A DNA stretch of 22,801 nucleotides from the IMG/VR virus record IMGVR_UViG_3300027413_000034, positions 1-22,801 of that record, one strand, 5' to 3'. The stretch is from a virus. Both the position numbers and the translations under genes were made by a program. The notes below the pieces were generated by a model. It was not told the origin of the DNA. It worked only from the letters and a program-made list of their open reading frames with translations, and made no database searches. This document shows, piece after piece, positions 12,529-19,601 of this stretch (position 1 is the stretch's first letter; each line of letters begins with the position of its first letter).

Positions 12529-14393
12529 AACTCACACCCTCCCGCTGTACAAGCCAAAGTCTGAGAACCCTCTGTTGTGTCTCCTTCTTCGTAGTCTTGA
12601 AGTCTATTAAAGTTAACTTCTGGCATTGCTTTTACAGCTTTAATGTACTCTTGTTCAGTACAAGGCGTATAAGGGGCTTGTTGATAAGTATGCTCGGAAT
12701 AAGGTAAGAAAGACACTCCTGTAAGAGAGTCGAAATTCTTATAACACCAAGCACCTACTTCCATCCATTCATGTTCTTTAACATAAACAGTAACACTAAC
12801 AGAGTGCTCAGACCAGTATTGTTGATAAATCAACCAGTTTTCTAGCTGTTGAATAGCCCCCTGTTCGTTAGCTAACACGGCCCCTTTAGGAGACTTAATT
12901 GGAAAGTAAAACACTGTAGTTTTAGCAGGGTTCATAACGTCTGGTTCGTTAGGCACTCCTTGTGCTTTCATAAAGGTAGTTAAAGGGTCATTATTAGCTT
13001 GTCTAACAGCACGTATATAATACTCGGAAAAACGCCCATGAATACCAGAAGCACTATCAACCAGTTGGGACACGGTTCCTGACGGTTTAATTGTTGTAAT
13101 TGCCGTAGCTTCTTTAATTCCGAGTTTGTTCGCATAGTTGGTGTTTGCATCAATAGCCTCTTGCTTCATTTCGCTTAACAACATAGGATCAGGGTTTTGT
13201 AAAAGTTCACAATCCTGAATACCAGTTAAGCTTACTCCTAGTAAAGCTTCATCTTCACAGTTAGTTTGCCAAATTTTACGAACATAGTTAAAGTTAGTAA
13301 GAGAAGCTTGTAGCGTGCCAAGAATAGCAGCAAGTCTAACTTTACGAAGAAGGTCTTCTTCTGTGTCGCCCTGACGAGCTACTACTTCTGTAAGATTACA
13401 CAGCTGCCCGTTTCTTAATTGGATTTCAGCACAAGGATTGCAACCAACAATACGATCACCATCACGGCGTTTAGGGGCCATAGAGCGAGCGCCACCCCGA
13501 TTATAAATTCCACGTTCACCACTTCCTGACTTCATTAAAGCTGTCCACTCATCCATAAAGACCGCCATGGACGGTTTAGAATCATAAACAGCAGAGTTAT
13601 TCGCTAGTGCTCTGTGAGCAGTAGTTTCCCACCAACGACCCGACTTACAGTCACGAATTTCTGGATCTCCAAGATCACTAAGACTAATTAGAGCAGAGCG
13701 CCGTACGCCCCCTACTACTACTACTTCAGCAATTTTACAAATAATATCGTGTACTTCTTGCGGCGTTAGTTTACGACCAGCAGCCTTTTTAAAGACTTCT
13801 GTTACAAACTTAAATAGTTCTACTAGCGGGGCAGGACCAGAAGCACGACCGCCCATAGTCTTTAAACGAGCACCTTCTGGACGAATAGCAGAGAAGTCCC
13901 AGTCATGCTCATTACCAAGATACAACTCAGCAATTAACTTTCTTAAACCTTTAGCCCAACCTTCTGCACTGTCTTCAATAGAGAGTACACGGTTAGACAT
14001 GTTAAAAGTGTCATTAATAATTGGTAGCTTGTTTACGTACTGAGACTCGGCAGAGAAGCCAACTCCTGTACCAGCCATAAGAATAAAAAGAATTTCGTCA
14101 AAGACTCTAATGTGGTTTACTGCGGCAAAGCTACAGTTATAACCACGAAAATGATTTTGTTCTAGAGCAGTTCCAGCAGACCACATTGCTCTCATGGAGG
14201 GCATAACTTCTCTATTTAAAATAGCAGTGTGAACTTCCTGGAATTCTTCATCAGTAATGATGTTATCACTAACTCTAGCTTTCCAAAAGTTAACCAGTCT
14301 ATCTACGGTCTCGATCCACGTTTCGCGACGATTTTCTTCGTCTATAAAACGAGAATAACGAGAAAGATGGATAAATGATTCGTAAGGTTTCAT
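12525..14393 (-). CDS. nrdJ: class II (adenosylcobalamin-dependent) ribonucleotide reductase
   Basis: This 622-residue enzyme should reduce ribonucleotides to deoxyribonucleotides for phage DNA synthesis, using vitamin B12 as radical source and so without oxygen dependence. It is most like the monomeric RTPR type. Visible residues are redox C87 (GYNCSF) and C332 (LCNL), thiyl radical C321 within N319-P-C-A-E323, the phosphate loop IKPSGTVS (435-442) and GVGFSAE (110-116). A C-terminal C615-x4-C620 pair in LACTAGGCEL would accept electrons from a thioredoxin or glutaredoxin. It is shorter than the 739-residue Lactobacillus enzyme but has all expected catalytic positions. ATG overlaps a 41-residue gene (ATGA), with AGAGG upstream. 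A glutaredoxin lies downstream. A B12-using or B12-making host is implied. Confidence 0.93.
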   Translation of the reverse strand: MKPYESFIHLSRYSRFIDEENRRETWIETVDRLVNFWKARVSDNIITDEEFQEVHTAILNREVMPSMRAMWSAGTALEQNHFRGYNCSFAAVNHIRVFDEILFILMAGTGVGFSAESQYVNKLPIINDTFNMSNRVLSIEDSAEGWAKGLRKLIAELYLGNEHDWDFSAIRPEGARLKTMGGRASGPAPLVELFKFVTEVFKKAAGRKLTPQEVHDIICKIAEVVVVGGVRRSALISLSDLGDPEIRDCKSGRWWETTAHRALANNSAVYDSKPSMAVFMDEWTALMKSGSGERGIYNRGGARSMAPKRRDGDRIVGCNPCAEIQLRNGQLCNLTEVVARQGDTEEDLLRKVRLAAILGTLQASLTNFNYVRKIWQTNCEDEALLGVSLTGIQDCELLQNPDPMLLSEMKQEAIDANTNYANKLGIKEATAITTIKPSGTVSQLVDSASGIHGRFSEYYIRAVRQANNDPLTTFMKAQGVPNEPDVMNPAKTTVFYFPIKSPKGAVLANEQGAIQQLENWLIYQQYWSEHSVSVTVYVKEHEWMEVGAWCYKNFDSLTGVSFLPYSEHTYQQAPYTPCTEQEYIKAVKAMPEVNFNRLQDYEEGDTTEGSQTLACTAGGCEL

Positions 14394-14515
14394 TCGTATT
14401 TCCTCTTATGTTTTTCTTGTGATTTAGTTTTAGGCTTTTTCTTATTAGGCACAACCCTTGGTTTATACTTAGGTTGCCTTAAGTCTTTGGCCATAGGGTT
14501 GCGCTTAGTAAGCAT
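14390..14515 (-). CDS. 41-residue basic peptide upstream of nrdJ
   Basis: ATG at 14515 opens a 41-residue frame with MLTKRNPMAKDLRQPKYKPR followed by VVPNKKKPKT. Nearly half of it is Lys/Arg. It fills the gap between the preceding gene and nrdJ and shares ATGA with nrdJ. Short peptides of the form NPxAKxLRxPxxxxRVV are common in marine and enteric T7-like phages, which supports it as a real gene. The role is unknown; nucleic-acid or ribosome binding is suggested only by charge. Confidence 0.75.
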   Translation of the reverse strand: MLTKRNPMAKDLRQPKYKPRVVPNKKKPKTKSQEKHKRKYE

Positions 14516-14518
14516 AGT

Positions 14519-14734
14519 TTATCCTTTAGATTTTTTCTTTTTAGGTTTCATAAAAGAAGTAAAAGGATCTTTAGCGATCACTGTTTGCTTTTCCCAAAGG
14601 TCTCTCATTTCTTCAAGTTGTGCTTCTGAAAACTTAGTAGTAGTCGCCTTCATTTCTTCAAGAAAATTGTTTAAGTGTTCTGTAGACTTTATATTAGCTT
14701 TAATAAAGTCTTCAAAGTAATTTTTAATATCCAT
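14519..14734 (-). CDS. hypothetical helical protein with Lys-rich tail
   Basis: This 71-residue protein is almost wholly helix-prone (YFEDFIKANIKSTEHLNNFL, then AQLEEMRDLWEKQ) and ends KPKKKKSKG. An AAGGAGA site stands before its ATG. Its 3' part contains a copy of the GATCGCT regulatory-like motif at codons for QTVIAKDP. It may be a small structural or phasin-like helical protein; no family is certain. Confidence 0.7.
   Translation of the reverse strand: MDIKNYFEDFIKANIKSTEHLNNFLEEMKATTTKFSEAQLEEMRDLWEKQTVIAKDPFTSFMKPKKKKSKG
14567..14585 (-). promoter_or_regulatory. weak intragenic copy of the promoter-like motif, copy 4
   Basis: The minus strand reads AACAGTGATCGCTAAAGAT, matching copy 1 at 16 of 19 positions. 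It is inside a coding region, about 175 bases upstream of the nrdJ start and in the same direction. It could drive the nrdJ operon from within the preceding gene, as T7 promoters sometimes do. Because codon constraint could explain part of the match, confidence is low. Confidence 0.3.
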
Positions 14735-14744
14735 AGTAGTCTCC

Positions 14745-14981
14745 TTAGTGTATTTGTTTGTTATAGTGCGCTAGTTCTTTATCTAAAAAGAGTTCTACAG
14801 ACTTTACTAGCATTTCTCCGTCTTCCCCTACTTCTTCTCCAAACCCCCTTAACCACTCTTTAACTCCAACAGAAGCTCTACTAGTGTCTGCTGTTTGCAT
14901 TAGTATGTAAATTAATCCATAGGCTAACTGTTTTTCAGCAAGAACTTCTTCAAGAGTTTCTTGTTCTTCTTTTTCTTTCAC
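14745..14981 (-). CDS. hypothetical acidic protein after primase-helicase
   Basis: This 78-residue protein is Glu-rich at its N-terminus (KEKEEQETLEEVLAEKQLAY) and helical throughout, with WLRGFGEEVGEDGEMLVKSV in the middle. Translation starts at GTG within the primase-helicase stop (GTGA), with GGAGA upstream inside that gene. It may act with the helicase, since the coupling is tight, but no domain is known. Confidence 0.65.
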   Translation of the reverse strand: MKEKEEQETLEEVLAEKQLAYGLIYILMQTADTSRASVGVKEWLRGFGEEVGEDGEMLVKSVELFLDKELAHYNKQIH

Positions 14982-16618
14982 AGTTTTAACTCTCCTTCTG
15001 CAACAAACTCATCGTTACTTTTAGTAAGTCTACCTGTTTTAAAGTCGTAAGACATAGTACCAGAAGGACCAGTAAGGCCGGTGTAGCGACACTTTAATAC
15101 CTTAGTTTGAATAGTATTGCGTTCAAGTTCTGTATCAGCACCAATATTACGAGCAAAAGCAATAATATCCATTGAGATTTGTTTAATAGAACCTGAGCCT
15201 TTAATATCATCCATAGAGGGTAGTTGACCATCTTCAAATGACTTTCCTTGATTACCTGTCTTACGCAAGTGACTAATAAGACCAATCCACACGTTGTACT
15301 TTTTTACTAAACCTAGTAAGTCATTCATAATCTTATCAATAGCCTCATTGCCAGTTAATCCTTCGGTGCCTTCTGAAGCCAAGATGGTGATATGGTCAAT
15401 AAAAAGATACTTAGCCCCTGAAAGACACATATACTCAAGAAAATCCATAATGGATCCATCACTGATGCTACCTTGATGATCAAGAACAAGAAAGCGATCA
15501 GCGCCAAATACTTTATCAAAACCTTCTTCATAATCTTCGATAGAAATTTCTTCATTAGCAGGGTTCCTGTTTAGTGCTGCGCCAGCCATCTTCCTAACCG
15601 TCTCTGCCGGAGATTCTTCTAGAGAGATAATGCCGACCTTGTCGTCAGTTGTTTTCATTAGTGAAAGGGCAATCTCCCGAAGGAGAGTAGACTTGCCAGA
15701 ACCAGTACCAGAAGTCCAAAGAGTAATTTCTCCTAGCCTCATGCCCTTAAGCTTCTCATTTAGCCCCTCCATTACTTCTGGATAAGGTACTGATTCCATT
15801 TCGTTATAATTTACAAACTGTTGCCACAGCTCGTCTTTAGTAAGAATTCCTGCAGGAGTATAAGAGACTGCATCGTAAATAGTCTTTAATACTTGATCAG
15901 GATCTTTAACCCAAAGATCGTTTGCATCCTTTTCGGAAGACTTAGCAATTTTTATTTTGTCGTATCCAATAATTCTAGCAGCTTCTTTAGTCGCTGTTTG
16001 ACCAGCGTCATCCTTGTCGAGCCAAAGCACCACTTCATCAAAGTTACGTACCCAGTCACGGCAAGCAATAAGATCATTAGTGGAGCTGCTACTACGTAAG
16101 CTAACCACTGGATAAAATGTTTTATAGCGTTTATACCAAGCAGATTGCACCGCCATAGCATCGCATTCACCTTCTGTAATAACAAGTCGTTTACCTCCAT
16201 TATATAAATTCATGCCAAACAAACCACCTTTAACTTTACCAACAGAGTGAAAAGTTTTAGGAAGCTTTCTAACTTTATAGCCAGCAAGTTCTGTGTTATC
16301 GTAAAACGGATAGTAGTGAGTATCTATTTCACCATCAAAATCATAAGAGCACTTTACTCCGTAATGTTCTGCTACTGTTTTATAAATACCTCTGTCTTTA
16401 AATCCGCGTACAGGATAGTCTTGTTCTATTTCTAGCAAGTCTGTAGTATCCATTTGGACCTCTTCAAAAGTTTCACTAGCACCCTCTTTAGGTGCAGGTA
16501 TGTTTTTTCGAGAACAACTAGGGCTAAAACAATAAGAAGATCCGTCATCATAAAGTTGTCGATTATCTTTAGACCCACAGTACTCACAAGGTTGATTACT
16601 TTTTACTATTCGTCCCAT
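14978..16618 (-). CDS. T7 gp4-like bifunctional primase-helicase
   Basis: This 546-residue enzyme synthesises RNA primers and unwinds DNA at the fork. The N-terminal zinc-binding domain uses C11, C14, C30 and C35 (CEYC, CFSPSC). The Toprim primase domain has VITEGECDAMA (E149) and VVLWLDKDDAG (D201, D203). The C-terminal RecA-like DnaB/gp4 helicase has Walker A SGTGSGKST (303-311), IISLEESP (330-337), Walker B YLFIDHI (D408) and GLISHLRK (446-453). Length is close to T7 gp4 (566). It starts at ATG after AAGGAAGATTA and overlaps the nuclease gene upstream by 23 bases. Together with the exonuclease and polymerase it forms the replisome. Confidence 0.97.
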   Translation of the reverse strand: MGRIVKSNQPCEYCGSKDNRQLYDDGSSYCFSPSCSRKNIPAPKEGASETFEEVQMDTTDLLEIEQDYPVRGFKDRGIYKTVAEHYGVKCSYDFDGEIDTHYYPFYDNTELAGYKVRKLPKTFHSVGKVKGGLFGMNLYNGGKRLVITEGECDAMAVQSAWYKRYKTFYPVVSLRSSSSTNDLIACRDWVRNFDEVVLWLDKDDAGQTATKEAARIIGYDKIKIAKSSEKDANDLWVKDPDQVLKTIYDAVSYTPAGILTKDELWQQFVNYNEMESVPYPEVMEGLNEKLKGMRLGEITLWTSGTGSGKSTLLREIALSLMKTTDDKVGIISLEESPAETVRKMAGAALNRNPANEEISIEDYEEGFDKVFGADRFLVLDHQGSISDGSIMDFLEYMCLSGAKYLFIDHITILASEGTEGLTGNEAIDKIMNDLLGLVKKYNVWIGLISHLRKTGNQGKSFEDGQLPSMDDIKGSGSIKQISMDIIAFARNIGADTELERNTIQTKVLKCRYTGLTGPSGTMSYDFKTGRLTKSNDEFVAEGELKL

Positions 16619-17075
16619 TAATCTTCCTTCTCAAAGATGTTATATAACGTTTAGTTTTAAGTGTAGGTTCTTCTTTAGGAATAAACCTGATTGCTGCAAT
16701 CTGACGATTGTAGAAAAAAGGAGTTCCATCCGATTTAGTAAGAGTCATACACTCAGAAACCATTTGAGAGTAAGCTTCCGAGTAGTACAACCCACCTTTT
16801 GTTTTGTAAAGATCTACAATAGTAAACGTAAAAGATTCTTTCTTGTAACGTTTAATATCTTCATTAAGTTGTTTAGAAGAACCAGTGTAAGACCTCCACT
16901 TCATTTCCTTTCCATAAGTTTTAGAACGTTTCTTTCCTAAATGTAAAAATTGTTTTTTACCCCAGTAATACTGGTTAGTTTTTAAATTACTTATACAATA
17001 AAGAAAGCCAAAATACTTAGTAGGGTCAAAGGGGTTAAATTCCCAATGACCCATTTCTTCTTTAGAGAGCAGCAT
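16596..17075 (-). CDS. GIY-YIG-like putative endonuclease
   Basis: Starting at ATG 17075 (GAGGAGTACA upstream) it has 159 residues. An earlier in-frame ATG at 17141 would overlap the exonuclease by 80 bases and lacks a better site. The N-terminus reads YFGFLYCISNLKTNQYYWGK (21-40), matching the GIY...YIG layout with the two motifs changed to GFLY and YYWG. It continues with RSYTGSSKQLNEDIKRY (61-77) and a late acidic residue (E100 in YYSEAYSQ). Phage proteins of this type are annotated as Seg-like or structure-specific endonucleases. Between exonuclease and primase it could do the branch-resolving job of T7 endonuclease I. Alternatively it is a free-standing homing nuclease. Confidence 0.65.
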   Translation of the reverse strand: MLLSKEEMGHWEFNPFDPTKYFGFLYCISNLKTNQYYWGKKQFLHLGKKRSKTYGKEMKWRSYTGSSKQLNEDIKRYKKESFTFTIVDLYKTKGGLYYSEAYSQMVSECMTLTKSDGTPFFYNRQIAAIRFIPKEEPTLKTKRYITSLRRKINGTNSKK

Positions 17076-17781
17076 TGTACTCCTCTCGACTAAAAGAAAA
17101 GTGATCACCATAGCTTCTCCAAATGTGTAACAACTTACCATTTAAAAGCATACGTTCAAAACCATCTTTAGGGTACTTGTTGTTATAAGCCTGAGAAACT
17201 ATTCTTTTGTAGTCTTGTCTTTGGCTATAATCTGCAAGTAAATTTTGGGCTTTCTTTGGGCCAATTCCCTCAATTCCAGGAATGTTGTCAACAGAATCCC
17301 CCATAAGAAGTTGAGTCCAATAAAACCGTTCTGCATACTCTTCGCTAACTTCATAAATCTTGCCTTTTCTTCCGTTATAGTGTTTACCAACAATACAGTC
17401 AAGATCTTTGTCAATAGAATCAACAATATAGTCTTTACCGTTATTAACACACTCGTTTGCCCAAATACGTAGCTGATCATCAGCTTCATAGCCATTGCAG
17501 ATAACACCCTCATGTTGATGATGAGCGTAAGCTTTTAGCATATCGAACCATTCTGGTTTATTTGAGCTAGACTTTATTCTAGACTTACTTCGTTTATACT
17601 CAGGGTAGAGGTTTACTCTAAAGTTATTAGGGCCACCAAGAGCCATTGCGTACTTGTCAGTCCAACACGCCTCTAAGTTTTCCGCTAACTTGTTAGTAAA
17701 GTTCTCTTGAGCCTCTTCTAATCCTTCTGAACCCCAAATTGAGGCATAAAGAAGAACATCTCCATCTATTAAACTAATCAC
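17062..17781 (-). CDS. 5'-3' exonuclease (T7 gp6/FEN family)
   Basis: This 239-residue nuclease probably removes RNA primers and degrades host DNA to nucleotides. Metal-binding acids appear in the usual order: LIDGD (D6, D8), GYEADD (E99, D101, D102), DSIDKDLD (D121, D124, D126) and LMGDSVDNIPG (D162, D165). A helix-hairpin-helix follows, GIEGIGPKKAQNLL (169-182). YKRSK (62-66) corresponds to the helical arch base. Length is near other phage FENs, shorter than T7 gp6 (300). GTG start at 17781 follows GGAGAAAGCTT and overlaps the upstream stop. Downstream is the GIY-YIG-like nuclease. Confidence 0.93.
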   Translation of the reverse strand: MISLIDGDVLLYASIWGSEGLEEAQENFTNKLAENLEACWTDKYAMALGGPNNFRVNLYPEYKRSKSRIKSSSNKPEWFDMLKAYAHHQHEGVICNGYEADDQLRIWANECVNNGKDYIVDSIDKDLDCIVGKHYNGRKGKIYEVSEEYAERFYWTQLLMGDSVDNIPGIEGIGPKKAQNLLADYSQRQDYKRIVSQAYNNKYPKDGFERMLLNGKLLHIWRSYGDHFSFSREEYNAAL

Positions 17782-17987
17782 AAGCTTTCTCCTTCACATT
17801 GATCACACTGCCACTCACTAACATCATTTCCATGTCTGCAAATGTACCAAGGAGTTATTTCAGAGCATACGTGACACCTTAACTCCTCTCCATGAATACT
17901 TGTACTGCCACAAGGCATAGAAACAAGTTTACCATGACCATACCTACTGGTTTCAACCCACTGATCTACTGTATTTTTACAACGCAT
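17778..17987 (-). CDS. small zinc-finger-like protein
   Basis: This 69-residue protein has cysteines at C26, C38, C41, C50, C61 and C64, including two CxxC pairs (CHVC and CDQC) that could hold one or two zinc ions. Aromatic residues between them (ITPWYICRHGND) suggest a compact zinc ribbon. A near-perfect AAGGAGG site precedes the ATG. It is the first gene after regulatory motif copy 3, so it heads the exonuclease/primase operon. Its role (transcription factor, host inhibitor) is not visible. Confidence 0.72.
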   Translation of the reverse strand: MRCKNTVDQWVETSRYGHGKLVSMPCGSTSIHGEELRCHVCSEITPWYICRHGNDVSEWQCDQCEGESL

Positions 17988-18005
17988 AAACCCTCCTTAA
18001 GTTTT

Positions 18006-18026
18006 GATCATAAGCGATCACTATTT
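18006..18026 (-). promoter_or_regulatory. putative phage promoter-like motif, copy 3
   Basis: The minus strand reads AAATAGTGATCGCTTATGAT. It differs from copy 2 by one base over the 20-base core. The TGATC...GATCA arms form an imperfect inverted repeat. It sits in a 59-base gap upstream of the zinc-finger and exonuclease genes, in gene orientation, 7 bases before the AAGGAGG site. It is a probable promoter for the replication operon. Confidence 0.55.
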
Positions 18027-18046
18027 AGCCAATACTTTTCAAACTA

Positions 18047-18253
18047 TTAGCCGTCTGTTTCTATTTCCAATATTTCAGTATTATATCTTTTGGCATAACG
18101 TTTCCAGTAACGTGTTATTTCTTCCCAACCAACTAAAATATTAGGATCCCTAGTTATCCAAATAAAGTCGTGTTCTTCGTCTTCAAAACGAAGTTCCATG
18201 TTAGAGTCGTCATGTAACTCTCCGTAGCAGTCTACCCCATTAATACTAATCAT
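18047..18253 (-). CDS. hypothetical protein
   Basis: This 68-residue protein (ATG 18253; a TTG three bases earlier has slightly better spacing from GAGGAG) begins MISINGVDCYGELHDDSNME and includes EEHDFIWITRDP. It appears to be a small beta-rich, acidic protein. It is the last gene before the gap carrying motif copy 3 and overlaps the upstream gene by eight bases. Unknown function. Confidence 0.6.
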   Translation of the reverse strand: MISINGVDCYGELHDDSNMELRFEDEEHDFIWITRDPNILVGWEEITRYWKRYAKRYNTEILEIETDG

Positions 18254-18440
18254 CAAAACTGTACTCCTCGTTTATGATTTCATCCATTAGTTTGTTTTCT
18301 TTTTCAAGAGCAACATTTCTTTCACGCAAAGTAACCGCTTGGTTTCTCCAGTAGTTTACTTCTTTTAGCAACTCTTGGTTTTCTTTAAACAATTCTTCAA
18401 ACTGTGTCTCAACGTCAGGAATCATCAGATATTTCCTCAT
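18246..18440 (-). CDS. small coiled-coil protein
   Basis: This 64-residue protein is nearly all charged helix: TQFEELFKENQELLKEVNYW and RERNVALEKENKLMDEIINE give clear heptads. There is no membrane segment. It overlaps the zinc-ribbon micro-gene by 26 bases in another frame, and its own ATG is clear. It may dimerise or act as a scaffold; the role is unknown. Confidence 0.6.
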   Translation of the reverse strand: MRKYLMIPDVETQFEELFKENQELLKEVNYWRNQAVTLRERNVALEKENKLMDEIINEEYSFDD

Positions 18441-18507
18441 TTAAGCAAAATTCACAAAACTCACCTTTAGCGGGTCCACCGCAGCTTAAACATTCATACT
18501 TTTCCAA
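18415..18507 (-). CDS. 30-residue zinc-ribbon micropeptide, TTG start
   Basis: A TTG at 18507 opens a 30-residue frame with MEKYECLSCGGPAKGEFCEF then CLNEEISDDS. Four cysteines in two CxxC knuckles (CLSC and CEFC) are separated by nine residues, the shape of a minimal zinc ribbon. AAAGGAGAG lies a suitable distance upstream, inside the end of mazG, and the frame bridges the gap to the next gene. The alternative is chance, but conserved-looking CxxC pairs plus the site make it credible. Confidence 0.55.
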   Translation of the reverse strand: MEKYECLSCGGPAKGEFCEFCLNEEISDDS

Positions 18508-18754
18508 AAGCTTCTCTCCTTTCAAGTTTGTGATAGTTTTCAGTCATAATGTCGCTAAGTGTCCAACCATTTATACGAGCTAGTGTAGTAACATACCACA
18601 GTACGTCACCTAGCTCGTCTTTAAGTTCTTCTGAAGTACGTGCTAGTTGTACTTCTTTGGCTTCTTCTAAAAGACCATCAGGTAAGTTATAGTGATTTCT
18701 ATGATTTTCGTCGTAAAAGTCAGAGATTAAATGTTCATACAGTTCTTTTTTCAT
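18494..18754 (-). CDS. mazG: MazG-like nucleotide pyrophosphohydrolase
   Basis: This 86-residue single-domain protein should hydrolyse nucleoside triphosphates to monophosphates, or (p)ppGpp-like alarmones, in the cytoplasm. The metal-binding signature is present: E30-E31-x2-E34 (LLEEAKEV) followed by E47-x2-D50 (KDELGDVLWYV). The usual C-terminal helix with N73 and K76-L77 (TENYHKLERR) follows. Marine phages often carry MazG near nucleotide genes and are thought to adjust host nucleotide pools. Its ATG overlaps the upstream stop (ATGA) with a suitable site upstream. It belongs functionally with nrdJ and glutaredoxin downstream. Confidence 0.88.
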   Translation of the reverse strand: MKKELYEHLISDFYDENHRNHYNLPDGLLEEAKEVQLARTSEELKDELGDVLWYVTTLARINGWTLSDIMTENYHKLERREAFGKV

Positions 18755-19170
18755 GTATTTGTCTCCATGTTAAAGTTGTAAGCCAGTTCTAGTTGTTCAA
18801 TTTTGTCTACAAGGTAATCTACCCTAAGCTGAATACTTTTCTTTGCATCATGAGGCTCTGTATCTAACAGACAGTCTAAGGCCATACGGTAGCCATAGAG
18901 TTCTTTGTTAAGGTTTTTGAGGCGGTAGTCTATTTGTCTGTTGTTTCCGAGGCTAGAATACATACCTTCGTCACCACTAGTACCCCACTCAACATCTTCA
19001 ACACTTTCGTTACCTGCGTTGATACTTGCTGCAGCCATACGATACGCCTCTTCAGGACTAGTTGGACCATCAAGAGTCTTATCAAGGTATACAACGTAGT
19101 TATAACAGTTCATTTCTGGAGCGTAAACTTCAATGTCTACAATGTATTCGTTCTCTGTCTCTTTAATCAT
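18751..19170 (-). CDS. hypothetical protein
   Basis: From ATG 19170 (AAGGA nine bases upstream; a GTG six bases earlier is too close to it) the protein has 139 residues. The first half is strand-rich (EYIVDIEVYAPEMNCYNYVV) with a helix SPEEAYRMAAASINAG that looks like a small phage regulator-type fold. The second half is helical (DYRLKNLNKELYGYRMALDC, then QLRVDYLVDKIEQLEL). Possibly two fused domains. Not recognised. Confidence 0.68.
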   Translation of the reverse strand: MIKETENEYIVDIEVYAPEMNCYNYVVYLDKTLDGPTSPEEAYRMAAASINAGNESVEDVEWGTSGDEGMYSSLGNNRQIDYRLKNLNKELYGYRMALDCLLDTEPHDAKKSIQLRVDYLVDKIEQLELAYNFNMETNT

Positions 19171-19369
19171 CTTCACGATTCCTTGTATCTAAAACCCAAC
19201 CGTTACGAGTGTGAACGGCAGTAAACATTTTCGTACCATGCAATAGCCAAATAACAGGAAAGCCATGTTCGTTAATTTCCATATTACCTAGCTGTCTTCC
19301 CGAAAACTCAGTCCAGCCATGTTCTGTACTAAGGCTAGAGTCTATAATTTTAACTTTTATTTTTCGCAT
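19163..19369 (-). CDS. small hypothetical protein
   Basis: This 68-residue protein is probably an all-beta fold (KIKVKIIDSSLSTEHGW, FPVIWLLHGTKMFTAVHTRN). ATG is at 19369, within the 3' end of the previous gene (20-base overlap), and its end overlaps the next gene's start. No family recognised. Confidence 0.6.
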   Translation of the reverse strand: MRKIKVKIIDSSLSTEHGWTEFSGRQLGNMEINEHGFPVIWLLHGTKMFTAVHTRNGWVLDTRNREDD

Positions 19370-19601
19370 TCTTTTTAGTCCTTATAAAGTAAGCTCCTTC
19401 AGGGCTGTTCCAAGCGGCTAAAATGTCTAAAAATTGACTTCTAGTCATATGTATAAGATCATACTCCTCGTTAAGACCACAAAACTGTCTAATCCAAACG
19501 TCTCCCTCTTTATCTAACAAAAGCTCAACGTCTTCATGTTTTCCTGTATCATCTAAAGTAGTAATAATACAGTCTTTATCTTCAAACTCTACTGTAAACA
19601 T
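19350..19601 (-). CDS. hypothetical protein sharing its N-terminus with the chimeric gene
   Basis: This 83-residue protein begins MFTVEFEDKDCIITT. The next gene upstream begins with almost the same 15 residues, so the two 5' ends are duplicates. The remainder is helix-and-strand mixed (EDVELLLDKEGDVWIRQF, then MTRSQFLDILAAW). Its ATG is in a TAATG junction with the chimeric gene. No function visible. Confidence 0.65.
   Translation of the reverse strand: MFTVEFEDKDCIITTLDDTGKHEDVELLLDKEGDVWIRQFCGLNEEYDLIHMTRSQFLDILAAWNSPEGAYFIRTKKNAKNKS

Noticed and set aside
15489-15502. Another GCGATC-containing site in primase-helicase, and one at about 3520 in the fibre gene
   Set aside because: They lack the upstream AAtAG half of the motif and fit coding sequence, so they were not counted as copies.
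17076-17141. Longer N-terminus for the GIY-YIG-like protein
   Set aside because: It would overlap the exonuclease by 80 bases. The ATG at 17075 has a strong GAGGAG site and aligns with the domain start.
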